Part shown: positions 7,218-15,550 of the stretch, piece by piece
Numbering within the stretch: the first letter of the stretch is position 1
How the letters are laid out: each line of letters opens with the position of its first letter
Assembly (NCBI GenBank): GCA_020848035.1
Contig: JADLAX010000058.1
Location: 37,088-101,087 of the forward strand
Source of the DNA: Anaerolineae bacterium
GTDB lineage: Bacteria > Chloroflexota > Anaerolineae > Promineifilales > Promineifilaceae
Direction: 5' to 3'
Length of the DNA: 64,000 nucleotides
Notes under the pieces: generated by a model
What the model saw: only the letters and a program-made list of their open reading frames with translations
What the model was told of the DNA's origin: nothing
The model's database searches: none
Position numbers and translations under genes: made by a program

Positions 7218-10151
7218 CTACTCTGCTTCTCGTTTTACCACCACCAACGTGATGTCATCAAACTGGGGCGTCTCCCCGGCGTGCAGGGTGACGGCCCGGG
7301 TAATGCTTTGCGCGATGCGGCTGGCATTGAAGCGGCGCACGCGGCCAGCAGCCTGCGCCAATCGCTCCACGCCAAACTCATCAAAATCTTCATTCATCGC
7401 TTCCGTCACACCGTCGGTGTAGAGCAGCAGCGTATCACCCGGCAAAAATTGGATGGAATGGCTCTTCATGGTGATTTGTGGCACCACGCCCAGGGCCATG
7501 CCATGATCGGTGAGGATTTTATACTCCCCGTTGGCGCGCAGCAGCACCGGCGGATTATGCCCACCGTTGGCGTAAAAAATCCGCTGGCTGTCTGGCTTCC
7601 AGATGGCGTAAAAAACGGTCACAAACAGATCCGACTGCGTGTCCTGGTTGATGATCTGGTTGGCCCGCACCAGCACATCGGCCGGGTCGCTGCGGCTGAT
7701 GGCGACGGTGCGCAGGATGGTGCGGCACAGCGCCATAAACAGCGCTGCCGGGATGCCCTTGTCGGCCACATCGGCCACGACGATGCCCCAGTTGCCGTCG
7801 TACAGCGGGATAAAGTCGTAAAAGTCGCCGCTGACCTGGCGGGCAGCCTGCCAATAGCTGGCCACCGAGCAGGCGGGGATGTTGGGGTTGCCCGCCGGGA
7901 TGAGGCTGGCCTGAATACCTCGGGCGACGTCCAGCTCACGCTCCAGCCGGGTGCGGGCGGCCGCTTCCTGGTAGAGGTGGTGGTTCACCACGGCCGTTGC
8001 GGCCTGATGGGCAATCCCGGTAAGAATGTTGAGACGGCGGGTGGAGAGGGAACGGCCGTTTTCCATCCACGATCCCACCACCATTGCCCCCACCAGTTCA
8101 CCCCGCGCATTCAGCGGAAAGGCAAACGCCCGTTCGGTGCCCAGCACCTTCTCTAACCAATTCGGCAGATGGATTACGTAGTACGTGCCGGTTGGCGAAA
8201 GGCCGTCGGCCATGCGCGGGGAAATGTCTTCAAATTCCTCCTGGTCCAGCGCCAGCGTTTCCAGCAACCCACGCCCCATTTCGTTAATGCCATAGCTGGG
8301 GCCGGGCCGGAACAGCTGCCGCTCCTCGTCCCAAATGAGAATGATGCACGACTCCACCCCCACCAGCATGGGCACCAGGCGGGAGATTGTGTCTAAGATT
8401 TCATCCAGCTCAATCAGGCTGTTGACGGCCGCGGCCACCTGGAACAGGGCTGTATTGACCCACGCCTCTTCCTGCTGGGCGTTGCGCAGATTCCAATTTT
8501 CCAGCCCTCTGGCCAGCTGCTGGGTGATGCCCTCCAGCAGCTCATCGCGGCGGCCCGGCGACTGGAGCACGTTACTGGCGCTGCGATCCTGATGCCAGTC
8601 GGGCAAAATCATCACGCCCAGGACGTCCGTCAGGGTGCAGACAGGTAGCAGGGTGAGGCAGCGCGGCAGCGGGCCACCGGCCACATGATGCAGCCAGCGC
8701 GGTACCTGCTGCGTGGTGAGCGGCTCCTGCCCTACGTGCACCGCGTCCAGTGCGGGCCAATCGCCAATGTGCAGCTTTTGTGCCTGGATGAGCGCCTGGC
8801 CTTCTGCCGTAAAGCCGGTGCTGTGGCTGCCCCGGTAAACGTAGGACTCTTCGTCCCACAGCAAAACGGCGCAAAAGGGCACCCCGACGAGCATGGTGGT
8901 CAGGCGGGTAACGGCCGTTAAAATCTCGTCCAGGTCGGCGCTGCGGCTGACGGCCTCGGCCACCTGGAGCTGGGCGGTGGTGAGCCACGCCTGCTCACGC
9001 TGCCGGGCCAACTGGCGCACCTTGCTGATGGAAACGGCCGTTTCTGCCGCCAGCGCTTCCAAGGTCATCTTCTCGATGCGGGTAAAGACACCGGGCTTGG
9101 GGCTTTGCACGTCCAGCACCCCCACCACCTCACCATCCACAAGGAGCGGTAGGGCCATTTCGGCGCGGGTGCTGTTTTCCAGCGGATTATCTTGCGAGAC
9201 AAATCGGTCGTCCTCAACGGTGTTGTTGCTGATGATGGTTTGCTGGTTGGCAACGGCCGTACCAATCAACCCCACGCCCGGCCGCATGCGCCACGGCTGC
9301 GCCAGAATGTCGGCATCGCTGCTGGCCTGGATAACCGCCTCGCCGGTTTCCGGATCAATCCCAAAAATGGAAACCAGGTGGAAACCAAACGTCTGCTGCG
9401 TCAGCTGCACCACCTGGCTGAATATTTCGTCCTGGTTTTGCACCTGACTGATTTTCAGGCCAATCTGCCCCACCAGTTCCAGGTGGGCCGAGCGCTGCCG
9501 CTCCTGGGCAAACAGCAGCGCATGGGCCACCGCCGCCGCCGCCTGGTTGGCCAGAATGGTGAGGCGACGCATGTCCTCTTCGGCAAAGCGGTTGGGCTGG
9601 CTGCTTTGCGCCGCCACAATGCCGATGGTGCTGTTACCGCTGATCATGGGAATAAAAAGCGCCGAGCGCGGCGGAGAATTGCTGATGTAGCGGGGACGGG
9701 CGGGCAGGGCATCCATTTCACGCTGAAAATCGCGCACCAGCAGCGGCTTTTTGGTTTGCCGCACCCAGCTGATGATGCCACCCTCTTCGCGCAGGTTAAA
9801 GGTTTGCGGCGTTTCCTGGCGCACGTCGCGAATTTTCCAGTAGAGGATGTGATAATCTTCCTCTTCAAACAGGCCGACTTGAAAGGTGCGGTTGTCGATC
9901 ACCTGTCCGGCTTCGTTGGCGATGAGCTCGGCCAGGGCGTGCACGTCTAGCTGGGCGGCCACCAGGGCCCGACCGGCGTCGCTGAGCGCTTCTAGCTCGG
10001 CCACGCGGCGCACAAGCTGCTGACGCGAGCGGTAGCGCCGCACCAGGATGTAAGCAGCCAGCAGCAGCGCCCCCACCAGCAGGACAATCGAAATAGACGG
10101 CCAGGGCAGACCCTCTGTACTTTGTCCGAAAATTGCTGCTGAAAAGGACAT
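7218..10151 (-). CDS. Membrane-anchored multi-GAF PP2C (SpoIIE/RsbU-type) phosphatase
   Basis: A 977-aa protein with one N-terminal membrane helix (about 17-39), then four GAF-like sensor regions (about 60-215, 230-375, 395-530 and 565-710), a short linker helix and a C-terminal SpoIIE phosphatase (about 750-975). The PP2C metal motifs are visible in SGDFYDF, VADVADKGIPAALFMA, YTDGVTEA and DDITLVV. Such enzymes dephosphorylate STAS antagonists in partner-switching pathways. The STAS and HATPase genes just upstream on the same strand are its likely partners. What the GAF domains sense is unknown; the middle two are close in sequence and probably arose by duplication. Confidence 0.92.
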   Translation of the reverse strand: MSFSAAIFGQSTEGLPWPSISIVLLVGALLLAAYILVRRYRSRQQLVRRVAELEALSDAGRALVAAQLDVHALAELIANEAGQVIDNRTFQVGLFEEEDYHILYWKIRDVRQETPQTFNLREEGGIISWVRQTKKPLLVRDFQREMDALPARPRYISNSPPRSALFIPMISGNSTIGIVAAQSSQPNRFAEEDMRRLTILANQAAAAVAHALLFAQERQRSAHLELVGQIGLKISQVQNQDEIFSQVVQLTQQTFGFHLVSIFGIDPETGEAVIQASSDADILAQPWRMRPGVGLIGTAVANQQTIISNNTVEDDRFVSQDNPLENSTRAEMALPLLVDGEVVGVLDVQSPKPGVFTRIEKMTLEALAAETAVSISKVRQLARQREQAWLTTAQLQVAEAVSRSADLDEILTAVTRLTTMLVGVPFCAVLLWDEESYVYRGSHSTGFTAEGQALIQAQKLHIGDWPALDAVHVGQEPLTTQQVPRWLHHVAGGPLPRCLTLLPVCTLTDVLGVMILPDWHQDRSASNVLQSPGRRDELLEGITQQLARGLENWNLRNAQQEEAWVNTALFQVAAAVNSLIELDEILDTISRLVPMLVGVESCIILIWDEERQLFRPGPSYGINEMGRGLLETLALDQEEFEDISPRMADGLSPTGTYYVIHLPNWLEKVLGTERAFAFPLNARGELVGAMVVGSWMENGRSLSTRRLNILTGIAHQAATAVVNHHLYQEAAARTRLERELDVARGIQASLIPAGNPNIPACSVASYWQAARQVSGDFYDFIPLYDGNWGIVVADVADKGIPAALFMALCRTILRTVAISRSDPADVLVRANQIINQDTQSDLFVTVFYAIWKPDSQRIFYANGGHNPPVLLRANGEYKILTDHGMALGVVPQITMKSHSIQFLPGDTLLLYTDGVTEAMNEDFDEFGVERLAQAAGRVRRFNASRIAQSITRAVTLHAGETPQFDDITLVVVKREAE

Positions 10152-10206
10152 GGCCAGGATTGATCGGGTCCTATTTTTTAGGCTGGGAATGGCAAAATGA
10201 TTGGCA

Positions 10207-10560
10207 CTAGGCGTTGGCCAGCGCTGCTTTTGCCGTTTGTCTGCTGGGATAAATCTGGAACAGCTGGTCGAAGCCCACCATGTGGAAGATTTCCTGGAGA
10301 CGGCCGCTTAAGCCGCACAAAACCAGGTTGCCCTCCTGCTGTTTGGCTTTGCGCCAACCGGTCACCAACGTGCGCAGTCCGCCGCTGTTGATGTACTCTG
10401 TCTGGCTGAGGTCCACCACAAGCCGGGCCTTGCCATCGTCCAGCAAAACCGTGAGCTGCTGTTCCAACGTGGGCGTGAGGGTTTGATCGAGACGGCCGTT
10501 AATCGCCACCAGCCAAATTTCATCTCCCAGCGATTCTTGCCAAATGTTCATGCTGCTCAT
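10207..10560 (-). CDS. STAS-domain anti-sigma factor antagonist (RsbV/SpoIIAA-like)
   Basis: A 117-aa single-domain STAS protein with VAINGRLDQTLTPTLEQQL and the phospho-acceptor loop YINSGGLRTLV. In the family, a Ser in this loop is phosphorylated by the HATPase kinase and freed by a SpoIIE phosphatase. Its ATG overlaps the stop of the HATPase gene by 4 nt (ATGA), so the two are translationally coupled, and the phosphatase gene follows 55 nt later. The order HATPase-STAS-phosphatase is a compact partner switch. Confidence 0.9.
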   Translation of the reverse strand: MSSMNIWQESLGDEIWLVAINGRLDQTLTPTLEQQLTVLLDDGKARLVVDLSQTEYINSGGLRTLVTGWRKAKQQEGNLVLCGLSGRLQEIFHMVGFDQLFQIYPSRQTAKAALANA

Positions 10561-10985
10561 TTTTTCTTTTTGACCAGGGTCAGGGTATTGCCGGACTTGT
10601 CGTCAAACTCAAACCGAACCTCATCCATCAACTGCCGCATGAAATGGATGCCCAGGCCGCCAACCTTGACGTTTTCCGGTTCGGCGGCATCCGGGGGCAA
10701 AGTAGGCACGGGCACGGTGTCTGGGTTAAATGAACGGCCGTTGTCATGGATACGAATGATGAAGGAACGGCCGTCCAGCTGCCAGCTCACCGTCATCTCA
10801 CCCCGGTCTTCACCACCGTAGGCATGCTCAATCACATTGGTGCAGGCCTCATCACAGGCCAGCTCAATGTGAAAAATGGCCGTCTGGTCCAGACCGCTCA
10901 CGGCGGCACCATCGGCCATAAACTGACAAACCTTCTGAATTTCTTCGTAACGTCCGGGAACGGTGAGGACGTGTTGTACATCCAT
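10557..10985 (-). CDS. Anti-sigma factor-type ATP-binding protein (RsbW/SpoIIAB-like HATPase)
   Basis: A 142-aa GHKL-type ATPase. The N box IELACDEACTNVIEHAYGG and the G1 box IRIHDNGRSFNPD are intact, followed by GGLGIHFMRQLMDEVRF (G2). Family members bind a sigma factor or another target and phosphorylate a STAS partner. No sigma factor gene is visible in this window, so the target is unknown and may not be a sigma factor. Coupled by ATGA to the STAS gene downstream. Confidence 0.92.
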   Translation of the reverse strand: MDVQHVLTVPGRYEEIQKVCQFMADGAAVSGLDQTAIFHIELACDEACTNVIEHAYGGEDRGEMTVSWQLDGRSFIIRIHDNGRSFNPDTVPVPTLPPDAAEPENVKVGGLGIHFMRQLMDEVRFEFDDKSGNTLTLVKKKK

Positions 10986-11079
10986 GTGAGGAATAAAAAG
11001 GGGTAGTCAGTAAGCAGTAAAGTAAATCCAGCAGCCTGAAGCGCCCAGGCAAAACTGCTTACTGAATACGGCCGTTACG

Positions 11080-11427
11080 CTAGAAGCTGCCTACCGCAGC
11101 CGTGTCGTCTTCGTAAACCTGGAACAACGAATCGAGCCCCGCCAGCGAAAGAACTTCAGACACTCGCTCGGACGGCGACGCCAGGCGCACATCGCCGCTG
11201 TGCCGCTTGCACTCTTTCAGGGTAGACACCAGAGTACGCAGGCCAGCGCTGCTCATGTACGTCACACCGGCCAGGTTCAGCACCAAGCTGTGACGGCCGC
11301 TGTTCATTAGCTCTTTTAAATTCCCCTCAAATTCTGCGGCATTGCTGCTGTCGATACGGCCGTTAACCGTTACCAAATCAACTCGCTTCAATGTTTCTAC
11401 GCTCATATTTACAGCTGTGTCGCTCAT
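11080..11427 (-). CDS. Second STAS-domain antagonist
   Basis: A 115-aa STAS protein with VTVNGRIDSSNAAEFEGNLKEL and the loop VTYMSSAGLRTLVSTLKE, the common SSAGL form of the phospho-acceptor loop. The start at 11427 is set by AGGAGG 9 nt upstream; the longer frame to 11484 lacks one. It lies 94 nt upstream of the HATPase gene on the same strand, so the cluster encodes two antagonists for one kinase. The spacer between them has an ACGGCCGT copy and a short inverted repeat. Confidence 0.9.
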   Translation of the reverse strand: MSDTAVNMSVETLKRVDLVTVNGRIDSSNAAEFEGNLKELMNSGRHSLVLNLAGVTYMSSAGLRTLVSTLKECKRHSGDVRLASPSERVSEVLSLAGLDSLFQVYEDDTAAVGSF

Positions 11428-11543
11428 ACAAAGATTCCTCCTCGGTTCAATCGGTAAGCGTGTGGGGCAGATTATAACACGCAATTTCCGATTGGCGATT
11501 GTGGGAAATTGACGATTGTGGCCGTGCGCTTTACGATTGGGGC

Positions 11544-12710
11544 ATGGGTGAATTATGGCAGGTGCTAGAGCAAAAAGCGCGGCTGGTGGGTTTTGACATG
11601 GTGGGGGTGGTAACGGCCGTTCCCAGCCCCAACCTGCACGCCTACCAACGCTGGATCGACGCCGAAATGCACGGGCAAATGGGCTACCTGGCCCGCCCCG
11701 ACCGCCTGGCCCGGCGGCAGGACCTCAACCACATCCTGCCCGGCGTGCAAACCATCATCTGCGTGGGGCTGATGTACAGCACCTTGCCCGTGCCACCAAC
11801 CATTGCCAGCGACCCCAGCCGGGGGCGCATCTCCAACTACGCCTGGGGTGTAGACTACCATGAGGTGATGCCCCCCCGTCTGGAAGAATTGGCCGCCTGG
11901 CTCAAGGCGCAGCAGCCGGCAAGCGACATCGCCACCAAAGTCTACGTCGATACCGGTGCCATCCTGGAGCGCGACCACGCCGCCGCCGCAGGTCTCGGCT
12001 TCACCGGCAAAAACACCATGCTGATTGCGCCGCAGCGGGGATCGTTTTTCTTTTTGGGCGAGATTTTGACGACGCTGGAGATTAGAGATTGGAGATTGGA
12101 GATTGGTTCAGTCTCTAATCTCCAATCTCCAATCTCCCCCATGCCCACCTGCGGCATCTGCCGCCGCTGCCTGGACGCCTGCCCCACCAACGCCTTCCCC
12201 GAGCCGTATGTGCTGGACGCCCGCCGCTGCATCTCCTACCTGACCATTGAGCTGAAAGGGTGGATTCCGCGGGAGTTACGGCCGTTCATGCACAACTGGG
12301 TCTACGGCTGCGACATCTGCCAGGTGGTATGTCCGTTCAACCGCTTTAGCCAGCCGACACAGGAGATTGCTTTTTATCCGCAGCAAGAATGGGACAGCGT
12401 CGCCCCGCCGCTGCTAGATTTGCTCACGCTGGACGACGCAGGTTTTGCTGAGCGTTTTGCCCACAGCCCCATCCGGCGCATCAAACGAACGCGGCTGGTG
12501 CGCAATGCGTGTGTGGCGGCGGGGAATTGGGGCAGCGAAACGGCCGTACCCGCCCTCAGCCACCTGCTCACCGACCCGGAACCCATCCTTCGCGGTCATG
12601 CGGTGTGGGCCTTGCAGCAGATTGGCGGCGCGGCGGCCCAGTCGGCGCTGGCAGATTTGCGAGAGAGAGAACAGGATGGGGCGGTTTTGGCCGAGCTGAA
12701 CGGCCGTTAA
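11544..12710 (+). CDS. queG: Epoxyqueuosine reductase QueG
   Basis: QueG is the cobalamin- and Fe-S-dependent enzyme that reduces epoxyqueuosine to queuosine in tRNA. The 388-aa product has the N-terminal flavin-reductase-like region (GFDMVGVV, VYVDTGAILERDHAAAAGLGFTGKNTMLI), two 4Fe-4S motifs (CGICRRCLDACPTNAF and CDICQVVCPFN) and a C-terminal HEAT/PBS repeat (VPALSHLLTDPEPILRGHAV). Start at ATG 11544 matches the family N-terminus. Residues about 179-198, just before the first cluster, come from a palindromic repeat read in frame. No other queuosine gene is near. Confidence 0.95.
   Translation: MGELWQVLEQKARLVGFDMVGVVTAVPSPNLHAYQRWIDAEMHGQMGYLARPDRLARRQDLNHILPGVQTIICVGLMYSTLPVPPTIASDPSRGRISNYAWGVDYHEVMPPRLEELAAWLKAQQPASDIATKVYVDTGAILERDHAAAAGLGFTGKNTMLIAPQRGSFFFLGEILTTLEIRDWRLEIGSVSNLQSPISPMPTCGICRRCLDACPTNAFPEPYVLDARRCISYLTIELKGWIPRELRPFMHNWVYGCDICQVVCPFNRFSQPTQEIAFYPQQEWDSVAPPLLDLLTLDDAGFAERFAHSPIRRIKRTRLVRNACVAAGNWGSETAVPALSHLLTDPEPILRGHAVWALQQIGGAAAQSALADLREREQDGAVLAELNGR
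12078..12137. repeat. Palindromic element in frame inside queG
   Basis: GGAGATTAGAGATTGGAG and further GATTGGAGATTGG units face TCTCTAATCTCCAATCTCC. In frame it encodes EIRDWRLEIG and SNLQSPIS. It is the same family as the trmD insertion at 1707-1770, with arm order swapped. Confidence 0.88.
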
Positions 12711-12736
12711 CACTCTCCCACCACCCGCCTCCTCGC

Positions 12737-14209
12737 TCACTCAATAAACTCAGGAAATTCCGGCTCCTCAGATCGCTCATCTTTGGGCTGCTGGCCATTT
12801 AAGGCGTGCGCCCTGGCCGCCGCTTTGGGATATTTCCCGGGCAACAGCCGGGCAAAATAGATCCATTCCAACAGCGGGCTGGTCATAAACGTGGTAATGA
12901 GCGCCATCAGCACCATCATCGTGAACAGCGTCGGCGACAAAATGCCGATGTCTAATCCAATATTCAACACCACCAGCTCCATCAAACCGCGCGTATTCAT
13001 CAAAATGCCCAATGCCGCCGCTTCGCGCCACGGGGTGCCGGTAATTCGCGCCGCCAACGTCGAGCCACCAAACTTGCCCGCTATGGCAACCAGGATAATA
13101 AGCCCGCAGTAAAACCACAGTTCTGCCCCGCTTACCAGGCCGATGCTGGCCCGCAAGCCAGTAAAAGCAAAAAAGAGCGGCAGCAGCAGGACAACGGCCG
13201 TATCTTCCAACTTCTGCGTTAGCGCCACCACAAACTGGTGCTGTTTGGGCATCATAGCCCCCGCCAGGAATGCGCCAAACAGCGCATGAATCCCCAGCCA
13301 CTCCGTTACCAACCCAGAGAGCAAAACAACCAGAAAAATGAGGGCCATCATATCTTGCGCCAGTTTGCCCCGTTTTTCATAACTCTTTTCCAGCCAGCCA
13401 AGCGCAGGCCGGACCACAAACAGCATAGCCAGGATGTACACCGCTGAACCACCAATCGTTACCCAAAGGGGCAGAGCCCCCGCCGTTGTCCGCACCAGCA
13501 GGACCACCCCCGCCAAAATACACCAGCCCGTCACATCATCCACCGCCGCACAGGTAATCGTTAGCGAACCAACCGGGGTACGCAGCAAGTTGCGCTCGGT
13601 CAAAATGCGGGCCAGTACCGGAAAAGCCGTAATGCTCATGGCGATGCCCACAAACAGGGCAAAATGGGTGAAGGGAACATCGTCGTTTGAGAGACGTGGG
13701 TACAAAAAAAGGGCCAGAAGGGTACCCAACAAAAAGGGAGCCAAAATACTCACGTGGCTGGTCACAACGGCCGTATGCCCTCGCCCCTTTAACAGCTGTG
13801 GATCCAACTCCAACCCCACCAGGAACATAAATAGCAGTAAACCGACCTGGCTCAACGCATTTAAATAACCAAGGCTTTCCGGGGGAAACAAAGCCGCCGA
13901 GACGCCGGGCGCTATCCAACCGAGCAAAGATGGCCCCAGCAAAATACCGGCCACCATTTCACCCATCACCTGGGGCTGATGTAGCTTGCGAAAAATCATC
14001 CCCACCAATCGTGATGCCGCCAAAATCACGCTGATCTGGATCAGCAATGTGGACAATTCTCCCCCATGTTCCAGCGCAGCCCCCGTTTCGGGCACGCCCG
14101 CTGCGGCCGCAGCCGCCGGTGCCTCTAATCCCTGCCCCAGCTGCAAAAGAGCCAAAACCCCCAAAATAGGGAGACCAACCAGCACAAAATAATGGAAAAT
14201 TGCTTTCAT
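12737..14209 (-). CDS. Cation/proton antiporter, CPA2 (KefB/NhaS-like) family
   Basis: A 490-aa membrane protein with a first hydrophobic helix and then about 12 more, beginning LIQISVILAASRLVGMIFRKLHQPQVMGEMVAGILLGPS, a standard CPA2 opening. The family's conserved SITAFPVLARIL and DDVTGW motifs (the DD/ND ion-binding pair) are present, as is the late MNTRGLMELVVLNIGLD segment. It ends with a short charged tail and has no RCK/TrkA domain, so it is not a full KefB channel. It exchanges Na+ or K+ for H+ in the inner membrane. AAGGAAA lies about 8 nt before the ATG. Confidence 0.93.
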   Translation of the reverse strand: MKAIFHYFVLVGLPILGVLALLQLGQGLEAPAAAAAAGVPETGAALEHGGELSTLLIQISVILAASRLVGMIFRKLHQPQVMGEMVAGILLGPSLLGWIAPGVSAALFPPESLGYLNALSQVGLLLFMFLVGLELDPQLLKGRGHTAVVTSHVSILAPFLLGTLLALFLYPRLSNDDVPFTHFALFVGIAMSITAFPVLARILTERNLLRTPVGSLTITCAAVDDVTGWCILAGVVLLVRTTAGALPLWVTIGGSAVYILAMLFVVRPALGWLEKSYEKRGKLAQDMMALIFLVVLLSGLVTEWLGIHALFGAFLAGAMMPKQHQFVVALTQKLEDTAVVLLLPLFFAFTGLRASIGLVSGAELWFYCGLIILVAIAGKFGGSTLAARITGTPWREAAALGILMNTRGLMELVVLNIGLDIGILSPTLFTMMVLMALITTFMTSPLLEWIYFARLLPGKYPKAAARAHALNGQQPKDERSEEPEFPEFIE

Positions 14210-14545
14210 GAACGAACTTTCCTTCCAGGTACTCCTGCCATTGTGGTCAAACGATGTTACTCGGCCGTGACCGTGTGTTTACTGCCTGCGATTATGATTG
14301 GCCGCCATAAATACCGTCAATTCAGTCTTACGGACAACTTTTGGCTAAAATGTGAGGGTAAACCCTTAGGTTGGTCTGAAGCGGCCCGTTGCTGGTCGAG
14401 AATTTGGGTCTTTCGGATTTAGAAAGGCCAAAGCGAGCAAGAAGTGGGTGGAAAACAGATCACAACCGGTCTAAACTGTGGTGACTAAACCAAAACACCT
14501 GCGTTCATTGGCAGCATCTGCGGATGGATAATTGGAGGAACACCT
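14210..14545. other. Divergent intergenic region, antiporter / Ada-like gene
   Basis: A 336-nt gap between divergently transcribed genes, so it should hold both promoters. I see no convincing -35/-10 pair, no strong hairpin and no ACGGCCGT copy. Only the GGAGGA ribosome site at 14534-14539 stands out. Confidence 0.5.
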
Positions 14546-15466
14546 ATGTTGGCACAACTTTCACGGGCAGAACTGGCAACCACCGAACTTTCGGCCACCG
14601 AACTTTCGGCCGCCGAGCTATCAGCCGCCGAGTTATCGGCCGATTACGGCCGTATCGAAGCCGCCATCCATTACCTTGACCAAAACTTCCAGGCCCAACC
14701 CCCGCTGGCCGAGGTTGCCGCCCACGTGGGGCTGAGCGAATACCACTTCCAGCGCCTGTTTAGCCGCTGGGCGGGCACCAGCCCCAAACGCTTTTTGCAA
14801 TTCCTCACCATCCAGCACGCCAAACAGCTGCTGGCCGATTCGCAGTCGATTCTGGACGCGACGTTTGAAGCTGGCCTTTCCAGCCCCAGCCGCCTGCACG
14901 ACCTGTTTGTGACCCACGAAGCGATCACCCCCGGCGAGTTCAAGCAGAAGGGGGCCGGACTGACAATTCAATACGGTTTCCACGACTCCCCGTTTGGCGA
15001 ATGCCTGATTGCCCTGACGGAGCGTGGCATTTGCGGCCTGCAATTTGTGGCCAACGGCGACCGCGCGGCAGCGCTGGCGGAGCTTAAAGCCAGCTGGCCC
15101 CAGGCCGAATTTGTGGCCGACGACGAAGCAACACGGCCGTTTATCAATCCCATCTTCAACCTCACCGATGTGGCCGAACGGCCGTCCCTGCCCCTCTACC
15201 TCAAAGGCACCAACTTCCAGATTCAGGTGTGGCAGGCGCTGCTGAAGATTCCGGCGGGAACGGCCGTTGCCTACGGCACCGTAGCCCAGATGATTGGCAA
15301 TCCGAAGGCGTCCCGCGCCGTGGGCAGCGCCACCGGCAGTAACCCCATCGGCTTCCTCATCCCCTGCCACCGCGTCATCCGGCAGGCAGGCGGGCTGGGC
15401 GACTACCGCTGGGGCAGCCGCCGCAAGAAGGCGATCCTGGGCTGGGAGTCGGCCCGTTATCGGTAA
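14546..15466 (+). CDS. AraC-type HTH fused to O6-methylguanine-DNA methyltransferase (Ada-like, no Cys N-domain)
   Basis: A 306-aa protein. Residues 36-130 are an AraC/XylS HTH domain (VAAHVGLSEYHFQRLFSRWAGTSPKRFLQF). Residues 145-305 are a methyltransferase of the Ogt/Ada type with the active-site PCHRVIRQAGGLGDYRWG, Cys274. This matches the Ada C-terminal half; the zinc-binding N-Ada domain with its methyl-phosphotriester acceptor Cys is absent. It should repair O6-methylguanine by taking the alkyl group and may regulate its own gene. The N-terminal 35 residues include a fourfold ELSA[AT] repeat coded by 15-nt units. GGAGGA lies 6 nt before the ATG. Confidence 0.92.
   Translation: MLAQLSRAELATTELSATELSAAELSAAELSADYGRIEAAIHYLDQNFQAQPPLAEVAAHVGLSEYHFQRLFSRWAGTSPKRFLQFLTIQHAKQLLADSQSILDATFEAGLSSPSRLHDLFVTHEAITPGEFKQKGAGLTIQYGFHDSPFGECLIALTERGICGLQFVANGDRAAALAELKASWPQAEFVADDEATRPFINPIFNLTDVAERPSLPLYLKGTNFQIQVWQALLKIPAGTAVAYGTVAQMIGNPKASRAVGSATGSNPIGFLIPCHRVIRQAGGLGDYRWGSRRKKAILGWESARYR
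14586..14645 (+). repeat. 15-nt tandem repeat coding the Ada-like N-terminus
   Basis: Four in-frame 15-nt units of the type ACCGAACTTTCGGCC (twice), GCCGAGCTATCAGCC and GCCGAGTTATCGGCC encode repeated TELSA/AELSA pentads ahead of the HTH domain. Confidence 0.8.
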
Positions 15467-15527
15467 TCAGTGGTCGGTAATCGGTGGTCGGGGAACGGTT
15501 TACCGATTACCGATTACCGATTACCGC
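15461..15527. repeat. CGGTAATCGG-type inverted repeat upstream of the rmlD-like gene
   Basis: CGGTAATCAGTGGTCGGTAA and TCGGTGGTCGG units face TTTACCGATTACCGATTACC. It carries the TAA stop of the Ada-like gene. Same family as 1400-1451. Confidence 0.85.
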
Positions 15528-15550
15528 TCCCTGGCGGTATAATTTCCGCC

